Position numbers and translations under genes: made by a program
DNA from: Sapria himalayana
Taxonomy: Eukaryota; Streptophyta; Magnoliopsida; Malpighiales; Rafflesiaceae
NCBI GenBank assembly: GCA_029783825.1
Contig: JAREIK010002467.1
Span: 182,396-246,395 of the forward strand
DNA length: 64,000 nt
Direction of reading: 5' to 3'
Shown: positions 26,737 through 40,300 of the stretch, piece after piece
Position numbering within the stretch: position 1 is the first letter of the stretch
How the letters are laid out: every line of letters starts with the position of its first letter
Notes under the pieces: generated by a model
Told to the model about the DNA's origin: nothing
Databases searched by the model: none
What the model saw: the letters and a program-made list of their open reading frames with translations, nothing else

Positions 26737-28322
26737 TATCTATCCATCTATCTATCAATTTATATTATGATTGACTTTCAATTTATATTTCAATTTGATG
26801 ATATATCTATCCAACTATCTATCTATCTGTTTATTTATGTATTTGAGTATTTATTTTTCTATGTATCTGACTATATGTTTATTTGTATAACAATCTTTCT
26901 ATTTAAATAACTAACTATCTATCTGTCTATCTTTCTATCTGTATATCTATCTATCTATCTAATCGTCTATCTATATATCTATCAATTTGTCTATCTATCT
27001 ATCTATATAACTATCTACCAATCTATCTATGTATCATTCTATCGATATGTATATCTGTGTTTCTCTTTATCAGTCTCGTAGTCAATTAGTCTATTAGTAT
27101 ACTAGTCTATCTATCTTCTATCTATCTTTCTGTCAATTTGGCAATCTATCTATCTATATTTTTAACTATACATCATCCTATCTATCTATATATCTATTCA
27201 TCTATTATATGTCCTTTTGTCTATATGTCTATATGTCTATATGTTTATCTATTTATCTATCTATATGTCTCTTTATCTGGCTAACTATCTAACTATCTAT
27301 ATAACTTTCAGACTATCTGTGTATATTTCTATATGAGTATCTACTTATATGTCCATATGCATATCTTTCTATCTATCAATCAATTTATCTGTCTATCTGT
27401 CTGTCTATCTATCTATATTTTTATCTATATATCTACTTATATATCTACCTATCTATCTATCTATTATTTGTTTGTATGTCTTTATGACTATATAATTATT
27501 TTGATATATTTTTATCTATCTATATATGTATGACCATCTCTCTATTTGTCTATCAATGTATTTGTCTATTTATTTATTTATTTTTCAATCTATCTGTATA
27601 TTTATTTATCTCTATCTATCTATTTGCCTATTTGTTTGTCTATATAATTGACTAGCTATATATCTATTTATCTCTATATCTATTTTTTTTATCTATTTTT
27701 AATCTATATATCTGTCTATTTATCTAAATGTCTATCTATCTATTTCTCAATATGTATTTCTATCTATCTTTCTTTCTATCTATCTTTCTATCTATTAGTC
27801 TATGAGTATATTAGTCTATTAGTCTATCTATCTATCTATCTAAGTGTTTATTTGTTTATCTATCTGATCTATTTGTGTATCTATCTATCTGTCTATATAT
27901 ATATATATATATCTAATTATCTATCTATTAGTGTCTGTTTATCTCTGTCTATCTATATATCTATCAATCTATTTATCTATATCTATTTGACTATTTATTT
28001 GTTAATCTATGTGACTATCTATCTATCTATCTATCTGTATATCTATCTGTCTATATACCTATATATCTATCTATTTGTTGATCTATTTATTATTTTGTCA
28101 ATCTAATTGTGTATCTATATATTGATCCATCTATATATATATATATATATATATATTTGTCAATTTATTTGTCTTTTGTATCTTTCTATCTATCAGTATA
28201 TTTATCAGTATCTCTATCTATCTATTTATTATTATATCTCTCTATCTATCTATATATCTCACTATCTATCTGTCAATTTATCTATTTGTCTATCTATCTA
28301 TCTTTCTATCTGTATAAAAATA

Positions 28323-28361
<39 letters not shown>

Positions 28362-28441
28362 ATATCTATCGATCTATCTATCTATTTTACTATCCATCTA
28401 TTTGTCTATCTATCTGTCTATCTATCTGTCAATATATCTGT

Positions 28442-28543
28442 CTATCTTATGTCATTCTACCTATCTTTTATCTGTCTATCTTATGTCATTCTACCTATCT
28501 TTTATCTGTCTATCTTATGTCATTCTACCTATCTTTTATCTGT
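28442..28543 (-). repeat. 34-bp tandem repeat, three units
   Basis: Units start at 28,442, 28,476 and 28,510 and appear identical, each containing TTATGTCATTCTACC. The 34-bp period is not a multiple of four, so each added unit shifts the TATC register by two bases. Confidence 0.95.
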
Positions 28544-29173
28544 CTATTTATCTTCTATCTAACTTTCATTATATAAATTTGTATATCTATCTTTCTATCT
28601 ATTTGATTAATTATCTATCTATCTATCTTTCTTTCTTTCTATCAATCTATCTTTCTATAAGTATATCAAATTGACTATCAATATTTATATAAATAAGTAT
28701 ATCTCTCTATCTATCATTCTTTCAATCAATCAATCAATCAATCTGTCTATAAAACTATGTCTGTCTGTCTATCTATCTAGCTAACTATCTATCTTGTTGT
28801 CTATCAATTTGTCTGTTTGTATATCTATCTATCAATCTTATTGTCTGTCTATTTGTCTATCTATCTATATGTCTATCTATCTATGTATATATTTGTCTAT
28901 CAATCAATCAATCAATCAATCTGTATATCTATCTATCTATCTATTTATCTATCTATATATCTATCTATCTATCTAACTATGTATTTGCATATCTATCTAT
29001 CAATCTTTCTATCAATTAATCAATCTATTTATCTATAAATTTGTTTATTAACCTATATTTAAATATTTCTTTTAATGTGTTTATGAATATTTATTTCAAA
29101 CATACTATCTATGTGTATATATATATGTATAACAATCTATCTTTCTATGTGTCTTTCTATTTGTCTTTCTATC

Positions 29174-29204
<31 letters not shown>

Positions 29205-29800
29205 CTATCTATTTATCTAACTATCTTTATATCAATCTATCTATCAATATATCTTTCAATTTTTCTATAAATCTATCAATCTGTTTATCCAACTGTCTAT
29301 ATATCTATCAATCTTTCTTTCTTTCTATCAACAAATCAATTTATCAATCTATATATCATTCTTTGTGTCTGTATATTTGCCTATCTATTTATTTGTTTAT
29401 CTGTATATCTATATGTCACTCTTTATGTCTATCTATATGTTTATCTATCTAACTATTTGTGATTATATCTATATATTTATCTATCTATTTATCTATTTAT
29501 TTATCTATCTATATATCTATCTATCTAAGTATTTATCTATATATCATTCAATCTATTAATCAATCAAACTATCTTACTATCTATCTATAGATCTATTTAA
29601 AAATCTAAATGTCTATCTATATCTATATTTTTATATCTATTTATCTAACTATCTCTCTAGCAAGAAATCAATCTAACTATAATCAACCAGTCTATTAATC
29701 TATATATCAATCTATATTTTAATCTATCGGTAAATATTTCTATCATTCTTTCTATTTATCTATCAATCTATCAGTGTATCAATATATATATATATCAATC

Positions 29801-29807
<7 letters not shown>

Positions 29808-29856
<49 letters not shown>

Positions 29857-29878
29857 CATACATATATATATATGTATG
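29808..29878. repeat. (TA)n / (TATG)n / (TACA)n compound microsatellite
   Basis: About 70 bp of TA alternation with CATA and TATG steps, symmetrical enough to fold back on itself (TACATACATATATATATATG region). Confidence 0.9.
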
Positions 29879-30462
29879 TATGTATGTTTTTGCATTTTTA
29901 TTTAGGTATCAATTTTTCTATCTATATGTCGATCTATTTTTCTTTATATCAAAATATCTATTGATCTATCTATTTGTCTATCAAACTATGTATCTATCTG
30001 TCTATCTATCTATTAACATTTCTGTCTAATTATAGGACAATCTATGTGTCCATCTATATATATATATATATATATCTATATATTTGTCATTATATTCCAA
30101 TATATTTTCCTATCTATATGTTTATCTATGTATCTATCTATATATCTATCTCCTTATATATATATCTATCTATCTATATATCTATATATCTATATATCTA
30201 TCATCTATCAATATATCTAACTATCGTATATCTATTTATATTTCTTTCTATATATCTATTTGTTTTTCTAACTATATATCTATCAAAATTTCTTTCTATC
30301 TATCTATATCTATTTATATCTAACTATTTGTATATCTATCAGCCTATCTATATGTCTATCTATATGTCTTTTTATCTATCTATCTTTCTATCTGTATATC
30401 TATGTATCTATGAATATTTCTATTAGTTTTACTATTTATCTATCTATCTATCTATTTGTCTA

Positions 30463-32055
30463 TCTATCAATCTATATATCAATATGTGTATCTATTTGTC
30501 CATTTATCTATCTATCGATTTATCTATATTTATTTCTATCAATCAATCGATCTATTTTTCTATTTATCTATCTATCTATCTGTTTATCTATTTTTCTATA
30601 TGTATATCATGCTGTTAGTATTTCTATCTATCTATATATCTATCTATCTATTTATCTATCTACATATTTGCTTGTCTATCTATTTACCTATCTATTTAAC
30701 TATCCATCTATCTATATATATGTATATATTTTTTAATATCTATCTATCTGTCTGTGTATCTATATGTTTATCTATTTGTGTATCTATCTATCTAGCCATA
30801 TATCTATTTGTCTATCTATCTCTTTATCAATTTTCATATCTATATGTCAATATATGTCTCTATTTATATGTCTATTTATCAATCTATCTATCAATCTATA
30901 TATCTGTCTATGTATCAGTGTATATACATGTTTTTTATATGTCTATCTATATTTTTATAAATCTGACAATCTATTTATCTATTTATCTATCTAGCTATCA
31001 ATCTATATATCAATCTATGTATCTATTTGTCCATTTATCTATCTATCGATCTATCTATATTTATTTCATTCAATTAATCGAACTATTTTTCTATCTATCT
31101 TTCTTTCTATCTATCTATCTATCTATGTATCTTTTTATCTATTTTTCTATATGTATATTTACCTATTAGTATTTCTATCTATCTATATATATGTCTATCT
31201 ATCTATCTATCTACCTATTTGATTGTCTATCTATTTATCTAACTATTTAACTATCCATCTATCTATTTATATGTCTATATTTCTCAATATCTATATATAT
31301 ATATGTCATTCTATCTATCTGTTTATCTATCTGTCTATCTAGCCATATATCTATTTGTCTATCTATTTCTTTATCAATTTTCATATCTATATGTCAATAT
31401 ATGTCTCTATTTATATGTCCACCTATCAATCTACATATTTGTCTATGTATCAGTGTATATATCTGTTTGTTTATATGTCTATCTATATTTTTATAAATTT
31501 GATTATTTATCTATCTATCTATCTATCAATCTATCTATATATCAATCTGTGTATCTATTTGTCCATTTATCTATCTATTGATCTATCTCTATTTATTTCT
31601 ATCAATCAATCGATCTATTTTTCTATCTATCTATCTATCTGTTTTTCTATTTTTTTTATATGTATATCTAGCTGTTAGTATTTCAGTCTATCTATATATC
31701 TGTCTATCTATCTATCTATCTATTTATCTATCTAGCTATTTGCTTGTCTATCTAATTATCTATCTATTTAACTATCCAACCATCTATATATATGTCTATA
31801 TTTCTCAATATCTATCTATATATCTATCTATATATTTATCTATCTGTTTATCTATCTATTTATCTAGCTATATATATATATTTGTCTATCTATCTCTTTA
31901 TCAATTTTCATATCTATATGTCAATATATGTCTTTATTTATATGTATATTTATTAATCTATCTATCAATCTATATATTTGTTTATGTATCAGTGTATATA
32001 TATCTTTGTTTATATGTCTATCTATATTGCTATAAATCTGACTATCTATTTATTT
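30463..32055 (-). repeat. Higher-order repeat of about 530 bp, three copies
   Basis: Landmark phrases recur in order. TTTGTCCATTTATC is at 30,495, 31,026 and 31,558. TTTATCAATTTTCATATC is at about 30,823, 31,370 and 31,897. TATAAATCTGAC or a close variant is at about 30,955, 31,491 and 32,032. Periods range from 527 to 547 bp. The copies also share ATCAATCGATC and the CTGTTAGTATTTC region. The array is therefore organised above the tetranucleotide level. Confidence 0.9.
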
Positions 32056-32892
32056 ATCTATCTATCTATCTATATTTTTATTTCTCTATTTGTCTATCTA
32101 TCTATCTATATTTCTATCTATCTATCTATCTATCTATCTATTTATTTATCTTTCTTTCTTTCTGTCTAACTATTTATCTATCTATTTTTTTATTTATCTA
32201 TCTATCTATATATCTATCTATATATTTCAATCAATCTATCTATCTATCTGTGTGTCTGTCTGTCTATCTATCTATCGATCGATCTATCTATCTGTCTATC
32301 ATTCTATCTAACTATATGTCTTTCAATCTGTTTATCAATATATCTATCAATATGTCTATCAATTTTCTATTAATCTATCTATAAATATGTCTATTCAACT
32401 ATCTATCTTTCTATATATCAATTTTTTTTTCAATCAATCAATCAATATGTCTGTCTATCTATTTGTTTATCTGTATATCTCATTGTTAGTCTATCTATTT
32501 GTCTATTTATCTTTCTATCTATCTATATATCAATTTTTCTATTTGAATGTTTGTCTATCAATTTATCTATTTATTCATCTATCTATCTATCAATATATTT
32601 GTTTATCTATTTATCTATCTATCTATCTATCTATCTATCTGTATATCTATCTGTCTGTCTATCTATCTATCTATATGTCTATCATTTTTTCTATATATCT
32701 ATTTGTCTATATATCGATCTATCTTTCTATCAGCCAATATGTTAGTCTATCTATCTATCTATCTAGCTATATATATATATATATCTATCTGTCTACCTAA
32801 ACTATGTATCTCTTTATTTGAAAATCTATCTATCTACTTAACTATCTTTGCATCTATCTATCTGTAAATCTATTTATCTATCTATCTATCTA

Positions 32893-32966
32893 AACAGTTG
32901 CTATTTAGCTAGGGATTGATCACCAGCTAAATTTCCCAAGCTAAATCAATATTTTATTGTTGTGAG
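32893..32966. mobile_element. Solo CACTA-end fragment embedded in the TATC array
   Basis: About 70 bp of non-tetranucleotide sequence reads TAGCTAGGGATTGATCACC, AGCTAAATTTCC, AGCTAAATCAATATTTT and then ATTGTTGTGAG. It aligns with the last 60 bp of the CACTA element at 21,005-21,067 (AGCCAGGGATTGATCCCTAG, AGCTAAAATTTC, AGCTAAATGAATATTTTTTG). TATC repeat lies on both sides. It may be a tiny deletion derivative or a footprint-like leftover of a related element. Confidence 0.8.
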
Positions 32967-33530
32967 CTCTCTATTAATCTGTCTATTAATCTTTCTATCA
33001 ATTTGTCTATCAATATATCTAACATTCTTCGTATTTTTGTATTTATTTAACTGACTATCTTTTAATTTATATATAGGTCTTTCAATCTATCTTTCTATGT
33101 GTTTATGTAATTATCTGTCTATCTATATATCTATGTATCTTTCTATATGTCTATCTCTATATCTATCTATTTGTCTATATTTCTATCTATCTTTCACTTG
33201 TCTATATATCTTTCAATCTGTCTAGTTTATCTACTTATCTGTTTATCTTTCTATATGTTTATTTATAGTTTGTCTATAAATCTATATATCTATCTATCTG
33301 TCTATATATCTATCTATCTGTCTATATATCTATCTATTAATATATCAATTTATCAATTTTCCTATATGTGTATCTTTCTATTAGTTTATCTATCTATCTG
33401 TCTATATATCTCTGTGTCTCTAGTAATATGTTAGCATATCACTCTAAGTATCTCTCTATCAATTTGGTTGTATCTCTATCTGTCTGTTCATCCATCTATC
33501 TATCTATCTGTCTATTTGTCTATCTTTCTG

Positions 33531-33556
33531 CACACACACACACACACACATATATA
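33531..33556. repeat. (CA)n(TA)n microsatellite at the array edge
   Basis: Ten or so CA units followed by TATATATG mark the right end of the TATC domain. Confidence 0.9.
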
Positions 33557-33655
33557 TGTAGAAACATTTATATAGCTTGATAGATATGCAATTACTTGTC
33601 TATAAATGAGAGAAATATTTAGCGATCAATCTATTTGACTAAGCTGTTGGCTGCA
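33557..33655. other. Polarity-switch junction 2 (TATC to GATA on top strand)
   Basis: About 100 bp that are mostly not tetranucleotide repeat, including CAATTACTTGTCTATAAATG and TTTAGCGATCAATCTATTTG. The word TTTAGCGATCAAT is reminiscent of the CACTA subterminal words (TTAGCGA), but too short to assign. TATC units lie to the left and GATA units to the right. Confidence 0.7.
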
Positions 33656-34967
33656 TATATATAAATAGATAGGCAGATAGATAGACTGATAGATAGATAC
33701 ATAGATAGATAGGCATAAAGATAACCAAAAAAATAGACATATAGTTAGACAAATAGATTGATAGATAGATAGATATATAGAATGATAGATAGATTGACAA
33801 ATAGATAGACATAGATATAGATAGAAATATAGATATAAAGATAGATAGATAGATAGATAGACAGATTAATAGATTAAAATATAGATAGATAGAAAAACAT
33901 ATAGATAAACAAATAGATAGACAATAGATAGACAGATAGATAGAAAGATAGATAGAACGATAGAAAGATAGATTGACAGATAGATAAACTAATAGATAGA
34001 CAGATAGATAGATAGATAAATAGATAGAAAAATATATAAATAGATAGGTAGGTAGAGATATATATTTTTGAAAAATAGATAGACAAATAAATAGACAAAT
34101 TGATAGATAGGTACTTAAGATAGATAGAGACTTAGATTGATAGATAGATAGAATGATAGATAGATAAAAAGATAGACACATATATAGATAGATATATATA
34201 TATATATATATAGATACAAATATAGATAAATAAATAGATAGATATATAGATAGCTAGGCAGACAGATAAATAGATAGATAGATATGTATAAAGTTAGATT
34301 GATATATAGATGGACAAATAAATAAATAAATAAATAAATATATAATATATATATATATATAGATTGCTAGACATATAGATAAATAGATAGATAGATAGAT
34401 TGATAAAAATATTTTATAGGTTGATTGATTGAAAGTTTGATACATAGATTGATAGAAAAATTGATTGACAAATTGATAGACAGAAAGATAGACAGATAGA
34501 TTGATTTATTGGTATACAAATCAATAAACAAATAGAAAATAGATAGATAGATAATAATGTAGGTAGATAGATAGATATATAGATAGTAAGATTATTATAT
34601 AAATATATACATAGATTATTAGATCATTAGATTCACAAATATATAGTCTTTTAGATCGACATTTAGATAGAGATATAAATAAATAGATATATAGACATAC
34701 AAATACACAATTAGATAAACATATAGAAACATTGATATACAAAATAATAAATAGATTAATAGATAGATTCATAGACAAAATGATAGAGAGATACAGATGT
34801 GAACAGACAGATATATAGAAAAAAGTCATATAGATATAAAGATAGAATAATTGATAGACTGATTGATTTATTAATAGATATATAGATAGATCAATAGATT
34901 ATTAGATAGATAGATAGATAGAAGGTTAGATATATAAAAGGATATACAAAAGATTAAAGATTAATTG

Positions 34968-34981
34968 AGAGAGAGAGAGAG

Positions 34982-35014
<33 letters not shown>
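34968..35014. repeat. (GA)n(TA)n compound microsatellite, copy 1
   Basis: A GAGAGA run passes directly into TATATA. The homologous tract in copy 2 lies at about 36,150-36,182 and is shorter, showing slippage after the 1.19 kb duplication. Confidence 0.9.
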
Positions 35015-35016
<2 letters not shown>

Positions 35017-35136
35017 AAGACAGATAGATAGATAGATTGATAGTCTAATTGATTTACATATTGATAGAAAGGTAGATGGACAGATTGAAGACAGATTAAT
35101 AGAAAAATTGATTGATAGATAGATAGACAAATAGAC

Positions 35137-35168
<32 letters not shown>

Positions 35169-36511
35169 CAAAGATTATTATTAAGATTAATAGACAAATA
35201 GATTAGACAGATATATCGACATATAGATATATAGATAAATAGATAGATAGAAAGATAGACATATATATAGATAGATAGATAGATAGATAGAATGATAGAT
35301 AGAAAGATCAAGAGATAGATATTTATATAGATAGAAACATAAGATAGATAGAAAGATAAATAGATAGATAGACATATAGATAGTCAAAAAATATACATAT
35401 AGATACACAAATAAATAGACAGACAGACAGATAGATAGATAGAAACATAGATTGATAGATAAATGGATTGATAGAAAGACATATAGATTGACAACTTTTT
35501 AGATAGATAGATAGAAGGATAGATAGAATATTAGATAGACTCATAGATAAATACATAGTTATATAGAGAGATATAAAGAGAGATTGATAGTTAGATAGAT
35601 TCACAGATACATAGACAGATAGATAGATTGATAGAAAGCTAGATAGGTTGATAGATAAATATATAGAATGACAAATTGATAGATAGATAGATTGATTTAT
35701 TGGTATACAAATCAATAAACAAATAGAAAATAGATAGATAGATAGTTATGTAGGTAGATAGATAGATATATAGATAGTAAGATTATTATATAAATATATA
35801 CATAGATTATTAGATCATTAGATTCACAAATATATAGTCTTTTAGATCGACATTTAGATAGAGATATAAATAAATAGATATATAGACATACAAATACACA
35901 ATTAGATAAACATATAGAATCATTGATATACAAAATAATAAATAGATTAATAGATAGATTCATAGATAAAATGAAGAGAGATACATATGTGAACAGACAG
36001 ATATATAGAAAAAAGTCATATAGATATAAAGATAGAATAATTGATAGACTGATTGATTTATTAATAGATATATAGATAGATCAATAGATTATTAGATAGA
36101 TAGATAGATAGAAGGTTAGATATATAAAAGGATATACAAATAGATTAATTGAGAGAGAGAGAGAGAGATATATATATATATATCGAAAGACAGATTGATA
36201 GATAGATTGATAGTCTAATTGATTTACATATTGATAGAAAGGTTGATGAACAGATTGAAGACAGATTAATAGAAAAATTGATTGATAGATAGATAGACAG
36301 ACAGATAGACAGATAGATAGATATATAGATCGAAAGATTATTATTAAGATTAATAGACAAATAGATTGACAGATATATCGACATATAGATATATAGATAA
36401 ATAGATAGATAGAAAGATAAACATATATATAGATAGATAGATAGAATGATAGATAGAAAGATCAAGAGATAGATATTTATATAGATAGAAACATAAGATA
36501 GATAGAAAGAT

Positions 36512-36528
36512 AAATAGATAGATAGACA
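36512..36528 (+). repeat. Left target-site duplication of the LINE
   Basis: AAATAGATAGATAGACA lies immediately left of the LINE and is repeated at 42,603-42,619. The leading A residues may belong to the LINE tail, so at least 14 bp are certain. Confidence 0.85.
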
Positions 36529-36530
36529 CT

Positions 36531-37322
36531 AAACCGCCTGATAAAGTATGGATAGGTAGTGGGGAAGGGGAACAGGCCGAGGGGTATTGGCAATCTGTTG
36601 TCCCCGAAAGCCTCCCTTCCTACTGTACAAAGTGTAAGAGGCTCGGGAATGATATTTTATCGTGCAAGGTGGGGAAAGAAGACGGGCAGCAGCATGAGGG
36701 AGGAGGTAGGAAGGGGATGCAATGGGTAAGGAAAGAGGAGGCTTTGGTTCTCAAACAAAATATCCAGCCGAAGGGAGATCTGAATAATGGAATTATTTCA
36801 AGCATCCCTCCAGATTATCCAAATATTACCCAGGATGAAGGAAACTTGAAAGAGCCGAACTTGGGGATAAAGAATGAGGTTAGCTTAAATAAAGGATGGG
36901 AGAAGGTAAAACACAAGAGAAAATATAAAAAAACATCTAAAACAAGAATTGTATTGAAAGAAAGACTTGATGATTATGCGTGGATAGACGAGGATCTTCT
37001 GGATTTTCCTGAAGAAGATTCGGTAATTTTTAGTTGCCCTTCAAGTCATAATGGGGAAGTATCTCAAGAAGAGTCTAAGGCGAAAGCAAAGGACGATATA
37101 TATATTTATAATGAAGATTGGGGGAATCTTTCAAGAACCCAATCCATGGAGGCCCTAAAACAAATGGCCATGGTGCTCGGAAAACAGGTAAAATATAAGG
37201 AGATTAGGTATGAAATTCCTCACACTCCTAAAACAGCAAGAAATTCAAAGAAATATGCTAACAGTCCTTATGAATCTAAGCGTACAACTCGAGCTCAAGC
37301 TAAATTAGTTTTTAATGGATAG
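36531..37322 (+). pseudogene. LINE ORF1 (gag-like) C-terminal remnant
   Basis: An open frame of 263 codons runs from the element's first bases, without an ATG, to a TAG at 37,320. It starts KPPDKVWIGSGEGEQ and then has YWQSVVPESLPSYC. The zinc knuckle C-x2-C-x4-N-x4-C has its Cys codons at 36,624, 36,633 and 36,663, and Asn at 36,648 where the plant CCHC family has His. The rest is Lys- and Glu-rich, with a Ser/Thr/Arg-rich end (KRTTRAQAK) common in plant LINE ORF1 proteins. The N-terminal domain is missing through 5' truncation. It would bind RNA if intact. The Asn substitution and missing start suggest it does not work. Confidence 0.85.
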
Positions 37323-40300
37323 ATGTCTATATTGGAATGTTAGGGGGGTAGCTAATAGCCCCACGATAAATAGGTTAAGACTTTTAATTAAAGAACATAA
37401 AATCACACTACTGATTATTGCAGAACCAATGGTTCTGCAAGATCAACTAAATAAATATTGAGAAATTTTAGGATTTAACTAGGCGTATGCTAATCTAAAT
37501 AGTAAACTCTGGATTTTATGGCACAGTAAATTGAAAATTGAAATAATAAAAGATACTGAACAAATAGTACATTTCAAATTAGATAAGAGTACAAATCAAA
37601 TAATATCAGCAGTTTATGCAAAAAATGACAAACAATCTACGTTGGCTTTATGTGAAGAAATGAAAGATATAGCAAGTAGAAATTTACCTTAGATTATAGG
37701 AGGAGACTTTAACATAATTAGAAGTCCTCAAGAAAAGAAGGGTGGCAAACCACCGGATAAGGTAGCCATGAAACAATTTAATGATACAATAGCCATTACT
37801 AATCTAATGGAAATTGATTTCACCAGTTCAAGATATACCTGGTGCAACAATTGGAAAAAAAGAGGAGTTATCTGGGCTCGACTGGATAGAATTATGTGTA
37901 ACATAAAGTGGGTCACCTCACAAGGGAGTACGGGGCTTAGGCACCTAAATAGAACTTGCTCTGACCATAGCCCCCTGCTTATCACGATTCAAAGTAACCA
38001 GGGTAATACATCTAATTTTAAATTACAAAATATGTGGGTAAAGCATGCGAGCTTTGCAGGACTCGTCAGAGAATCTTGGAAAGAACCAGCAGAGGGTAAA
38101 CCGATGCAAGTTCTATCAATTAAACTTCTGAGGCTAAAAGCTTGTTTAAAAACATGGAATAAAGAGATTTTTGAAAAATTAAACCAGGAGTTAAAAAACT
38201 TAGAAGAAAAAGTAGCCAAGCTGGAAGAAGATTTTGACTCCATGAATAACAATGAAACTCGGATAGAATTAAGTAAGGCATAAGGAGAACTGAGATTGAA
38301 ATTACACATGGAAGAAATTTATTGGAAACAACGAGCAAAAATAAAATGGTTAAAGGATGGGGATCGCAATACTAAATTTTTTTATAATATGCCTAAAATA
38401 AAATCTCAAAAAAATAAAATTAAAGGTCTAATAAATAAAGAAGGAAAATGGGTAGAAGAGGAAAAGGAAATAGGTGATCTCTTTAAAATTTTTTTTGAAA
38501 ATCAACTATGTAGTCAGTCATGTAGGACAGATAATTCTCTAATGCAAGAGATTAGGGTGACCATTACAGAAGCTCAAAACTAATTAATGGAATTGATCCC
38601 AGAAGAACCAGAAGTCAAAGAAGTTATCTTTAGTCTGGATAAAGATAGTGCTGCAGGACCTGATGGTTGGAATAACTATTTTTATCAGGTAAACTGGAAC
38701 ACGATTAAAACTGAGCTAGTCCCTGCAATTGCAAGTTTTTTTTGTAGGGGCGGAAATCCCAAAATCATGGGCAAAATCTTATATAGTACTAATTCCTAAA
38801 AAAGAATCACCACAGAAATGTGAAGATTATAGATCAATAAGTTTATGTAATGCTGCTATGTATAAAATATTGGCTAAAATATTACAAAATAGGCTAAGCT
38901 TAATTTTACCCACAATAATATCTCAGGAACAAACTGGCTTTGTTAAAAACAGATTAATGATTGATAATATAAAACTTGCATCATAAATGATGAAAGAAAT
39001 AGGTGGTAAAGTTAGAGGAAAAAACTTAGTGGTCAAACTAGATCTATCGAAAGCCTTTGATAGAGTGGAATGGGATACCCTTTGCTTTGTGTTAAGATGT
39101 TTCGACTTCTCTGAGCTGACCATAGATTTAATTTATAGATGTATTTCAAGCACCTGGGTAAGAGTCCTGGTAAATGGTAAGTTAAGTGAGGAATTTAAAC
39201 CAAAAAAAAAGTTTAAGGCAAGGGGATCCGTTATCCCCCCTTCTTTTTGATATATATATATAGAACTATTAATACGAAACTTGAATAAGAAAATATCCGA
39301 AGGTAAAATAATGTCATTCAGACAACCAAGGAATACACCCAGAATTGGTTGTTTAGCCTACGCAGATGACTTTATAATATTTACTAATGCTAGCACAAAG
39401 TCTTTAATGAATCTTATGGACCTTCTGCAAATATTTGAAAAAGAGACAGGCCAAATGGTTAATAAAAGTAAATGTCAGTTTTTGCTTGCAAAAAATGGAA
39501 AACCAAAGTTAGAAAATAAAATAAAAAATATTACAGGTTTTGCGGAAATTAAAGGGGCATTAATGTATCTAGGTTGTCCAATATAAGAGGGGAGGTTGAA
39601 GGAAGAATATCTAACCTACCTTCAAGACAAATTAAGAAAGAAAATAGCAGGATGGAAAGAAGAGCTCCTGGGATTTGGGGGGAGGATTACGTTGCTTTCA
39701 CATGTATTACAAAGCACACTCACACACATATTATCAGTGATACATCCCCCTAAAAAATTTATTAAAAAACTCGAATCAGAAATGGCAAACTTCTTATGGG
39801 GTAAAAAATAAGGCAGAAATAAACTACACTGGAAGGACTGGAAAAGTATTTGTTATCTGAAAGAGGAAGCAGGCTTAGGTCTTATGAGCCTCCAGGATTC
39901 GGCAGCTGCCTGGGACTGCAAAAGCTAGTGGAGACTTAAAGAAAGTGATAATCTATGGGCTAAATATATGCGGGTAAAATATTTAGATAATAAAAATAAG
40001 ACTTCTAAGAAAGCCTCGAACAGTTGGAAGTCAATGGAAAAACAAAAAGAGTTAGTAGACTCACACTCTATTCTAAAGAAGAGTGGCTAGAAATGGACGT
40101 TAACACCACAAGGAAACTTTTCCCTCAAATCTGCTAAAGAATTGGTCAGAAAGAAAAAACCGGTACAAACTCTATTTAAATGGGTATGGCAAGAAAATGT
40201 CCCGCAAAAAATGTGTTCCTTCACATGGAAGGCATTATTGAACGCTATACCGGTAGATAGAAATGTACAAAAGAAAGGGATAAACATGGCTTCAAGATGT

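Larger units (their letters stand above)
26737..33530 (-). repeat. Degenerate TATC array (TATC on top strand)
   Basis: 6.8 kb of TATC units with TGTC, TTTC, AATC, TATA and TATT variants. The polarity is opposite to the array on the far left. It is interrupted only by a CACTA-like fragment at 32,893-32,966, (TA)n tracts and local tandem expansions. The open frames on the plus strand are repeat translations. Confidence 0.95.
33656..36528 (+). repeat. Degenerate GATA array, third domain, left of the LINE
   Basis: 2.9 kb of GATA-type repeat. Its right end is the LINE target site, and the array continues directly at 42,603 with matching higher-order sequence. No non-repeat insertion is seen before the LINE. 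Confidence 0.95.
34501..36528 (+). repeat. 1.19-kb tandem duplication within the array (copy 2 split by the LINE)
   Basis: Copy 1 runs 34,501-35,691. Copy 2 starts at 35,692 with the same TTGATTTATTGGTATACAAA and continues to 36,528, then resumes after the LINE at 42,603 to about 42,945. Shared landmarks include TTTTAGATCGACATTTAGAT, GATATATCGACATATAG and AGTCAAAAAATATACATATA. Copy 2 is about 30 bp shorter, largely because its (GA)n(TA)n tract is shorter. Confidence 0.95.

Noticed and set aside
28442..28543. CRISPR-like array
   Set aside because: The 34-bp units are contiguous with no unique spacers, in a eukaryotic repeat context.
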